This document shows, one piece after another, positions 1-5,081 of a stretch of 9,104 nucleotides of DNA. The position numbers and the translations under genes are program-made. Position 1 is the first letter of the stretch. The number at the start of each line of letters is the position of its first letter. The notes below the pieces were generated by a model. That model saw only the letters and a program-made list of their open reading frames with translations. It was not told the origin of the DNA and made no database searches. The DNA lies in NCBI GenBank assembly GCA_017883485.1, contig JADGNM010000082.1, positions 1-9,104 of the forward strand, written 5' to 3'. This DNA is from Methanosarcina sp. Its GTDB lineage: Archaea; Halobacteriota; Methanosarcinia; Methanosarcinales; Methanosarcinaceae.

Positions 1-26
1 ATAATAACGAAACAAAATAGTATTCA

Positions 27-35
27 TTTTATATG
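27..35 (+). promoter_or_regulatory. TATA-like box of the copB promoter
   Basis: The stretch TTTTATATG matches the archaeal TATA consensus TTTATATA closely. A start of transcription about 25 bases downstream would fall near 55-60, inside the palindrome at 36-64 and about 30 bases before the proposed copB start at 87. No clear BRE purine run is visible upstream. The assignment is from sequence pattern and position only. Confidence 0.5.
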
Positions 36-64
36 CAATTTTTCCTCGAAACGAGGAAAAATTG
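36..64. promoter_or_regulatory. Perfect 13-bp palindrome between TATA box and copB: possible operator
   Basis: The arms CAATTTTTCCTCG (36-48) and CGAGGAAAAATTG (52-64) are perfect reverse complements separated by AAA. The element starts one base after the TATA-like box and covers the expected transcription start, which is where an archaeal repressor would block polymerase. This suggests an operator for a metal-responsive repressor. The alternative is a terminator hairpin of a gene to the left, but no T-run follows it on either strand. The symmetry is certain; the operator role is inferred. Confidence 0.5.
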
Positions 65-72
65 TAGCCTTT

Positions 73-83
73 GAAAGGTTATC
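73..83 (+). promoter_or_regulatory. Ribosome-binding site that places the copB start at ATA 87
   Basis: GAAAGGTTATC resembles the archaeal Shine-Dalgarno GGAGGTGATC. A closely similar GGTTATC stands directly before the ATG of the gene at 3000. It lies a few bases upstream of ATA at 87, the first codon of the His-rich frame after the in-frame TGA at 84-86. No ATG, GTG or TTG occurs in that frame until 309. Confidence 0.4.
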
Positions 84-86
84 TGA

Positions 87-2344
87 ATAGTTACAAATTC
101 TCATGAATTTCACGAAGAAAGTAGGCATAAACCTACTGGAAATACGCCGCATCACGATCATTCGGAAGATCAAGAGCGATATGTTGGCGAGAAATCAGGT
201 CATGAGCATCGCAGGGAAGGGGAACATCAGAATCATGAACAGCATGAAGAGACAAAAAATGAGCAGCATAAGGAAAGTAAACATGCAGCTCATGAGCAAC
301 ATGAAGAAATGAAGCATCAAGGCCACGAGCAGCATGAAGGAATGAAACATGAGGGTCATGGGCCGTCCGAAGGGAAAGACCATGGCAATCATCATACCTA
401 TATGCTTGAGGACTTCAGAAGAAAATTTATTGTTTCTTTTATACTAACCGTTCCTGTTTTGCTGCTTTCTCCTACGGTCCAAAGTTTTTTCGGCTTTGAG
501 CTTCATGTTCCTGGTGCGGATTTCATCACCTTTCTTCTTTCCTCAGTCATTTATTTCTACGGAGGCTACCCATTTCTCAAGGGAATAAAAGAAGAGCTTG
601 CTGAAAAGACTCCTGGGATGATGACTTTGATAGCGATTGCCATCAGCGTGGCTTATTTTTATAGCTCTGCCGTGGTTTTCGGGCTTCAAGGAGGGGTATT
701 TTTATGGGAACAGGTGACCCTTATCGATGTAATGCTGCTCGGGCACTGGCTGGAGATGCGTTCGGTAATGGGAGCTTCAAAAGCCCTTGAGGAACTTGTA
801 AAGATCATGCCGTCGGTTGCTCACCTGAAAAAAAATAGTGAAGTTGTTGACGTGGGTGTTGACCAGCTAAAAATCGGGGATAAGGTTCTGGTCAAGCCAG
901 GAGAAAAAGTGCCTGTGGACGGGATTGTTGTAGAAGGAAAAAGCAGTGTCAATGAATCAATGCTTACGGGAGAGTCAAAACCTGTCACAAAAAAGCCGGG
1001 AAATGAGGTTATTGGCGGTTCCATTAATGGGGAAGCGGCTTTTGTGGCTGAGGTAGAAAAAACTGGGAAGGATACCTACCTGAACCAGGTTGTCGAACTC
1101 GTCAGAGCAGCTCAGGAAAGTAAATCAAAAACCCAGGATCTGGCAAACAGAGCTGCAATGTACCTTACAATTATAGCCTTGACTGTGGGAACTCTCACTT
1201 TCATCTTCTGGATTTTCTTCGGCAAACAACTTGTCTTTGCCCTGGAAAGGGCAGTTACTGTAATGGTTATTACCTGTCCACATGCGCTTGGACTTGCAAT
1301 TCCTCTTGTGGTTGCAGTTTCAACTTCTATTGCTGCAAAATCCGGACTTCTTATCAGGGATCGGCAGGCATTTGGGAGGGCTCGCAATCTTCAGGCTCTC
1401 GTTTTTGACAAAACAGGTACACTCACAGAAGGAAGGTTTGGAGTCACGGATGTAGTTTCTCTTTCAGGGGAGAAAAATGAAAGCCAAGAGGAAAATGAAA
1501 AGATTCTGAGCCTGGCAGCTTCTCTGGAAGCCAGTTCTCAACACCCTATTGCAACAGGTATTCTGGAAAGTGCCAGAGAAAAAGGATTGAAGCTCCAATC
1601 AGTGGATGAATTCAGTTCGATTCCTGGAAAGGGTGTAGAAGGATTGGTGGAAGGAAAGAAATTCCTTGTCATGAGTCCCGGGTATCTTGAGGAAAAGGGA
1701 ATTATCCTGAAAGAAGAAAAAATTAAAGAAATTGAAGAGCAGGGAAAAACCGTTGTATTCCTGCTTGAAGGAGAGAAGGTACTTGGAGCTCTCGCACTTG
1801 CTGATATTATCCGGAAAGAGTCCAGGGAAGCAATCTCAAAACTCAAAGGCATGGGAATAAAGTGTCTCATGCTTACAGGAGATAATCGTTATGTAGCTGC
1901 CTGGGTAGCTAGAGAATTGGAACTTGACGATTACTTCGCAGAAGTTCTTCCGCATGAAAAGGCAGAGAAGGTCAAAGAAGTCCAAAAGAAATATACTACA
2001 GGCATGGTCGGGGACGGGGTAAATGACGCTCCGGCACTGCTCAGGCTGATATAGGGATTGCTATTGGAGCAGGTACGGATGTTGCGATCGAAACAGCTGA
2101 TATTGTGCTGGTTAAAAATGATCCAAGGGATGTTTTGAATATAATCAGGCTTTCCAGGAGTACTTATTCTAAAATGTATCAAAATCTTCTTTGGGCAACA
2201 GGGTACAATATTTTTGCAATTCCTCTTGCAGCAGGGGTTCTCTATGGATATGGAATTTTACTGAGCCCTGCTATGGGCGCAATTCTCATGAGTCTGAGTA
2301 CCGTAATCGTAGCTGTGAACGCAAGAACTTTGAAGATGGAATGA
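87..2344 (+). pseudogene. copB: CopB-type copper-exporting P1B-ATPase, frameshifted near the C-terminus and without a standard start codon
   Basis: This is an ATP-driven heavy-metal exporter of the membrane, probably of the CPH (P1B-3) copper class. Numbered from the internal ATG at 309, it shows four predicted helices (about 40-147), the actuator loop TGES (220-223), the CPH metal site (323-325), DKTGT with phosphorylated D367, HP (412-413) and GDGVND (568-573). Before 309 the same frame encodes a histidine-rich tail back to ATA 87, with about 23 His in the first hundred codons, as is usual for CopB. At 2040 the frame breaks: CTG-CTC replaces an expected CTG-GCT-CAG, a one-base loss that gives TAG at 2052. 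The remainder continues in the next frame to TGA 2342-2344 and holds the helix 7 YN and helix 8 MSLST motifs of this class. Restored, the protein is about 752 residues. The start could instead be ATG 103 with a lost base, or ATG 309 with a shorter tail. It may be a true mutation or a sequencing error. Confidence 0.88.
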
Positions 2345-2435
2345 CTTGATGCTGAAAAGGTTCTGTAAAGTTATTGATTGATAGAACAAAATCAGTATCA
2401 AATACATCTCTCCAGAAGTAAAACTGCAACTGATA

Positions 2436-2455
2436 TTTTTTTACTTTATATTTTT
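2436..2455 (+). terminator. Oligo-T transcription terminator after copB (candidate)
   Basis: A run of seven T (2436-2442) is followed by ACTTTATA and five more T. Archaeal RNA polymerase can terminate at oligo-T without a hairpin, and this is the strongest T cluster downstream of the copB stop. No stem precedes it. Confidence 0.3.
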
Positions 2456-2624
2456 CAGCTGCTTGAAGCCGATTTAGATAGATTTTCCACAAGGTCAAGA
2501 AATTTATTTCAATTGTGATTTTAGTTCTTCATTTAAGCAATAATAAAATCGAGATTAATGGAAATAATTATTAGTGTTTAGGTCTAATAATTTTAACAAT
2601 ATAATGTTATCTTAATTGCTGTTC

Positions 2625-2634
2625 GGGGGGTGAT
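2625..2634 (+). promoter_or_regulatory. Strong ribosome-binding site before ATA 2639
   Basis: GGGGGGTGAT is nearly the full archaeal Shine-Dalgarno. It ends four bases before ATA at 2639, which opens the SHOCT-type frame. The nearby GTG at 2630 overlaps the motif itself and so is a poor start. Confidence 0.5.
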
Positions 2635-2638
2635 TACA

Positions 2639-2869
2639 ATACTTGGGTTTGTGAACCGTTATGGTCGTGGCGTGACATGATATGAAGGTCGATTTTTCGG
2701 ATTCCTGTATGAATTCTTGTTATTTGGTAGTTTAATAATTCAATGACTCGTTGAACAAAATAAAACTCGTGGGAAAGAGCAGATGTCAGCACTGGAGTTT
2801 ATAGCAAAGGCCAGATATCCAAAGGGTGAAGTTATTGAAGAAAAATCTGAAGAGATAAAAAGCGTCTGA
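2639..2869 (+). pseudogene. Small SHOCT-type membrane protein, decayed copy (two in-frame TGA)
   Basis: Read through its stops, this frame aligns codon by codon with the gene at 3796-4035. Shared parts include the N-terminal GF.N.YG.G segment, [12 protein letters not shown] before the C-terminal domain, and the ending with EEIK and SV. The C-terminal part has the SHOCT pattern: a basic linker, then an A..RY..GE....E..EEIK helical motif. Two TGA codons (2678-2680 and 2744-2746) interrupt it, and both align with TGG tryptophan codons in the other copy. It also lacks two codons in the helix and starts with ATA instead of ATG. These changes fit a pseudogene that arose by duplication. SHOCT proteins are short and often follow a membrane helix; their exact role is not known. 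The family call rests on pattern recognition only. Confidence 0.65.
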
Positions 2870-2902
2870 GCTGACGGGGACTGAATATGAATTCGTTCCT
2901 GT

Positions 2903-2924
2903 AAAGCTGTCCTAAAGCTGTCCT
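2903..2924. repeat. Perfect 11-bp tandem duplication
   Basis: AAAGCTGTCCT occurs twice in direct succession (2903-2913 and 2914-2924) in the spacer upstream of the Met-rich protein gene. It could be a recent slippage duplication or a paired binding site. No function can be assigned. Confidence 0.8.
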
Positions 2925-2999
2925 GCTGATTTTTATCTACGTAATTAAATGTATCAATATCATTTGAGCATCTTATAATGTACAGTTTGAGGGGTTATC

Positions 3000-3707
3000 A
3001 TGGCAGATAACAAAAATATCATAATTGGCCTGTTAGTAGTAGTAATAATACTCCTAGCCTTTTTAGCCTTTAGGTCGATGATGTATAGTCCAGTTTACAA
3101 TCAAAATGGTTATCAGTCCGGGCAGATGGGACCAGGAATGATGAACAATCCGGGCTACAATTACAGCTATGGATATGGAATGATGGGCAATATGATGATG
3201 GGCAATATGATGGCGCTGTACTATCCGGAGTCAAAGCCCATAACTCAGGATGTGGCACTGAAAAACATGGAGAGCTTTGCCCGACAATATGGCTCAAACA
3301 TAGAAGTCGAGGACTTCATGGCATTCAGCAGTAACTACTATGCTGTTATGAAGGATACAGCCAGTGGACAAGACATAGCCGAGATTCTGGTAGACCGTTA
3401 TTCAGGATCAACCTATCCTGAGCCGGGGCCGAATATGATGTGGAATACTCGCTATGGAGCCGGAAGGATGCAGGCTGGAAGCTCGGGCTATGACCTGGCC
3501 GGGGCGAAGAAACTTGCAGAGGATTTCCTGACGGGCTACCTACCGGGGGCACAAATCCAAGAGTCACACGAAATGCCCGGCTACTACACTTTCGACTTTG
3601 GACGAAATGAAACCGAAGGTATGCTGAGCGTGAACGCATATAGTGGTCAGATCTGGGTACATACCTGGCATGGATTCTATCTTGGAGAGATGAAAGTAAC
3701 AAGCTGA
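3000..3707 (+). CDS. Methionine-rich membrane-anchored protein with two PepSY-like repeats, probably copper-binding
   Basis: The 235-residue product has a short polar start, one strong membrane helix (about 7-28), and no lipobox. A Met/Gly/Tyr/Asn-rich segment follows (41-72, with GPGMMNN and two MMGNM units). The rest, predicted to lie outside the cell membrane, looks like two copies of one domain (about 82-138 and 164-226). Each has a helix ending near ESFARQYG or EDFLTGYLPG, an aromatic strand with YY, and a strand closing in D/N-x-YSG. That is the pattern of PepSY/YPEB domains. Clustered Met ligands are typical of extracytoplasmic Cu(I) binding, and the position between two copper ATPases supports a scavenging or delivery role. 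ATG 3000 sits directly behind GAGGGGTTATC, a good ribosome-binding site. The gene is intact. The exact family name is not certain. Confidence 0.85.
   Translation: MADNKNIIIGLLVVVIILLAFLAFRSMMYSPVYNQNGYQSGQMGPGMMNNPGYNYSYGYGMMGNMMMGNMMALYYPESKPITQDVALKNMESFARQYGSNIEVEDFMAFSSNYYAVMKDTASGQDIAEILVDRYSGSTYPEPGPNMMWNTRYGAGRMQAGSSGYDLAGAKKLAEDFLTGYLPGAQIQESHEMPGYYTFDFGRNETEGMLSVNAYSGQIWVHTWHGFYLGEMKVTS
3180..3209 (+). repeat. 15-bp perfect tandem repeat encoding MMGNM twice
   Basis: ATGATGGGCAATATG is present twice without a gap (3180-3194 and 3195-3209) and in frame with the Met-rich gene, so each unit adds Met-Met-Gly-Asn-Met. Identity at the DNA level points to recent expansion of the metal-binding segment. 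Confidence 0.9.
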
Positions 3708-3781
3708 ATTCCACTCTGAAGCTTGAGTTTGACAGATCATACTGAAAATTAAAATGTAGAGTAATAAATTAATTATCACTT

Positions 3782-3792
3782 GGAGAGTGGTT
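3782..3792 (+). promoter_or_regulatory. Ribosome-binding site before ATA 3796
   Basis: GGAGAGTGGTT precedes ATA at 3796. The core GGTTA (3789-3793) ends two bases before the ATA, the same spacing as GGTTA to ATG in the gene at 3000. This supports ATA 3796, rather than GTG 3787 or ATG 3808, as the start position. Confidence 0.4.
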
Positions 3793-3795
3793 ATA

Positions 3796-4035
3796 ATACC
3801 TGGATTTATGGGCAATTATGGTTACGGCATGATGTGGTATGGAGGTATGTTTTTCGGGCTCCTGTTCTAGATTCTTATAATTGTGATAGCTTATCTGCTA
3901 ATAAATTGGCTTGTTGAGCAGAACAAAACCCGTGGTGGTGGTGAGAAGTCTGCGCTGGATATAGCAAATGATAGGTATGCCAGAGGTGAGATTACTAAAG
4001 AAGAATTTGAAGAAATAAAAAAGCGCTCAGTATGA
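3796..4035 (+). pseudogene. Small SHOCT-type membrane protein with one internal TAG
   Basis: This frame encodes a Gly/Tyr/Met-rich N-terminus with YGYGMMWYGGMFFG, one membrane helix (about codons 19-41, ending NWLVEQ), a Gly linker, and a C-terminal SHOCT-like motif, [14 protein letters not shown] followed by EEFEEIKKR. The only interruption is TAG at 3868-3870, inside the helix after GLLF, a place where such proteins often have Trp. It is a paralogue of the decayed frame at 2639-2869, and the two flank the Met-rich gene. Everything else, including codon usage and the C-terminus, is well kept. Three readings remain: a recent nonsense mutation, pyrrolysine insertion or readthrough at UAG as known from Methanosarcina, or a sequencing error. 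The start appears to be ATA, with GTG 3787 and ATG 3808 as weaker choices. The role is unknown, though small membrane proteins of this kind occur beside metal-export genes. Confidence 0.65.
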
Positions 4036-4385
4036 GAACCTCAACGTGAGCATCAAAATGATCTCCCAGTTTCGTCAGTGTCGTATCAGGTTAAACAACA
4101 AGATAGCCACTTCTCTTCACCAGGTTTCCTTGGTAGGAGGCTTTGGCAGAGTTTGACGCAGAATATTCCTACTACACATAAAAAGTTCCGTGATTTGTAC
4201 CACTCTTTGGATAATTTTTACAAAACTTAATTGAATGTTTAAAGCATCGGGTGATAAGTAAAAATAAATTGACGTATCTTTAATTATTAGAAATATTATT
4301 GCGGTCCTGATCCTGTCTGCAAGGTGAAATCTGAACTGGCCTGCCGATCCGACTCTGCGGGCAGCGATGAGTTTGCGACAAACCG

Positions 4386-4397
4386 GACATATATTTT
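4386..4397 (+). promoter_or_regulatory. TATA-like box upstream of copZ
   Basis: GACATATATTTT is the best archaeal TATA match upstream of the CopZ frame. It would put transcription start near 4415-4420, giving a leader of about 50 bases before the start at 4467. Two direct copies of AGTATT (4409-4414 and 4421-4426) lie around that point. Confidence 0.35.
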
Positions 4398-4453
4398 GCA
4401 ATCATATAGTATTCCATAAAGTATTACGTTAAATCGGTCAGTAAAAATCAGAC

Positions 4454-4460
4454 GGAGGTC
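4454..4460 (+). promoter_or_regulatory. Ribosome-binding site that sets the copZ start at ATA 4467
   Basis: GGAGGTC is a strong Shine-Dalgarno, and its GGAGGT core ends seven bases before ATA 4467. No ATG, GTG or TTG lies between it and the metal-binding motif at 4494-4514, so ATA is at the expected start position. Confidence 0.5.
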
Positions 4461-4466
4461 GAAATC

Positions 4467-4673
4467 ATAATCCAGGAAACAATAAAAGTTGAAGGCATGT
4501 CCTGTATGCACTGCCAGTTGAGAGTCAAGAAAGCAATTGATTCTGTAGAAGGTGTAAGGAAAGCGGATGTAAACCTTCAGACTAAACAGGCGGTTGTCGA
4601 ATACGAGGAGGGGAAGGCAAATCCCGAAAAAATCAAGGCTGCGATTCGGGAAGCCGGATACGAACCCTTGTAA
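4467..4673 (+). CDS. copZ: CopZ-type copper chaperone (single HMA domain), ATA start
   Basis: The 68-codon frame is a single heavy-metal-associated domain that would carry Cu(I) in the cytosol and hand it to the CopA ATPase encoded downstream. The fold order is visible. The first strand ETIKVE leads to GMSCMHC (codons 10-16) with its two Cys ligands, then helix QLRVKKAIDSVEGV, strand KADVNL, strand QAVVEYEEG, helix NPEKIKAAIREAG and the closing YEPL. The length matches bacterial CopZ proteins (about 69 residues). The first codon appears to be ATA. The only ATG is the Met of the metal motif itself (4497), which would remove the first strand and break the fold. Translation by AUA is thus implied if the gene is functional; otherwise it is a start-codon mutant. 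The TAA stop is followed by about 135 bases before the next gene. Confidence 0.8.
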   Translation: MIQETIKVEGMSCMHCQLRVKKAIDSVEGVRKADVNLQTKQAVVEYEEGKANPEKIKAAIREAGYEPL

Positions 4674-4730
4674 TTGAGAAGAAAGGATCTGTCTAATTTA
4701 TCTACTAATTTGTTTAAAGGACTGTATAGC

Positions 4731-4743
4731 TAATATATAAAAA
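4731..4743 (+). promoter_or_regulatory. TATA box of the second HMA gene and copA
   Basis: TAATATATAAAAA is the clearest archaeal TATA box in the window. Transcription would start near 4760-4766, at or next to a six-codon mini-frame (ATG 4759 to TGA 4777-4779). A leader of about 45 bases would remain before the start at 4810. Confidence 0.5.
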
Positions 4744-4770
4744 ATAGAGATTTATTATATGGGTGAGGCG

Positions 4771-4786
4771 CCTGTTTGAAAACAGG
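4771..4786 (+). promoter_or_regulatory. Leader hairpin between promoter and ribosome-binding site
   Basis: CCTGTTT (4771-4777) and AAACAGG (4780-4786) are perfect reverse complements around a two-base loop, or six pairs around TGAA. GCG before it and CGC at 4791-4793 could lengthen the stem with a bulge. It lies in the expected 5' leader, 12 bases before the ribosome-binding site at 4798, so it could influence translation. No T-run follows. Confidence 0.4.
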
Positions 4787-4797
4787 CTGACGCTGCT

Positions 4798-4805
4798 GGG
4801 GGTGA
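4798..4805 (+). promoter_or_regulatory. Ribosome-binding site before ATA 4810
   Basis: GGGGGTGA matches the archaeal Shine-Dalgarno and ends four bases before ATA 4810. The next possible start, GTG 4831, is too far away and would cut off the first strand of the HMA domain. Confidence 0.5.
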
Positions 4806-4809
4806 ATAT

Positions 4810-5037
4810 ATAGGGGAAATAACATTCATAGTGGACGACATGGTCTGCAGGTACTGCAAGGACATGGTTGCAAGGCTCGTTACCTCTATCAAAGGGGTTT
4901 CCCGAGTAAGCATAAATATTTCTGACAGGACAGTTAACGTATCTTATGACAGCCGGATAACTGACGCGCATGTCATACGGATGACCCTGCATAAAGCTGG
5001 TTATAAAATCAGAATGGAGCCCGGACAAATTCTTTAA
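4810..5037 (+). CDS. Small HMA-domain protein with a variant metal site (DMVCRYC), ATA start
   Basis: The 75-codon product is a second stand-alone heavy-metal-associated domain. The first strand EITFIVD leads to DMVCRYC (codons 9-15). It keeps Met and both Cys but has Asp in place of the Gly of GMxCxxC, with Arg-Tyr between the cysteines. The helix KDMVARLVTSIKGV, the strands RVSINI and TVNVSY, the helix DAHVIRMTLHKAG and YKIRM complete the fold. It ends only 44 bases before copA, with its own strong promoter upstream, so the two are probably one transcript. It likely binds a soft metal in the cytosol, as a chaperone or sensor partner of CopA; which metal is not evident. A start at GTG 4831 would lose most of strand 1, so ATA 4810 behind the ribosome-binding site is favoured. 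Confidence 0.72.
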   Translation: MGEITFIVDDMVCRYCKDMVARLVTSIKGVSRVSINISDRTVNVSYDSRITDAHVIRMTLHKAGYKIRMEPGQIL

Positions 5038-5081
5038 GCTCCGGGAAGGCCTGAAAAAAACCTGGATTGGCGGCATATCCA

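Larger units (their letters stand above)
2345..2638. other. Spacer between copB and the first SHOCT gene, no gene seen
   Basis: This stretch of nearly 300 A/T-rich bases has stops in all + frames. It contains a T-rich run at 2436-2455 that may end copB transcription. A TATA-like ACAATATAAT at about 2597-2606 could serve the SHOCT gene that follows. A 70-codon frame on the minus strand (2286-2498) overlaps the end of copB and resembles nothing I recognise. Confidence 0.5.
4036..4466. other. Long spacer before copZ, with an unrecognised open frame at 4036-4230
   Basis: No recognised gene lies in these 431 bases. In the same frame as the SHOCT gene, 64 codons stay open after its TGA, from 4036 to TAA 4228-4230. 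The frame reads a polar, Ser/Gln/His-rich sequence and has no good start with a ribosome-binding site. The paralogue at 2639 also ends with TGA at the matching place, so this is probably not a natural extension. The right part (4380-4466) carries the likely copZ promoter and leader. Confidence 0.5.

Noticed and set aside
103..312. A 69-codon ATG frame at the left end that could be taken as a small gene
   Set aside because: It lies out of frame inside the His-rich CopB N-terminus, is full of Met, Lys, Arg and Ile as shadow frames are, and has no ribosome-binding site of its own.
2031..2052. Programmed ribosomal frameshift in copB
   Set aside because: There is no slippery heptamer or strong downstream structure, and a one-base loss explains the break fully.
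2105..2344. A separate 79-residue membrane protein gene
   Set aside because: It is the C-terminal end of CopB (helices 7 and 8) cut off by the one-base deletion. TTG/ATG-like starts there have no ribosome-binding site.
87..4812. A variant genetic code with AUA as Met and UGA as Trp, as in mitochondria
   Set aside because: copA uses ATA freely at Ile-type positions and TGG for Trp, and copA, copB, and the genes at 3000 and 8197 all end properly at TGA. A code change is therefore not credible.
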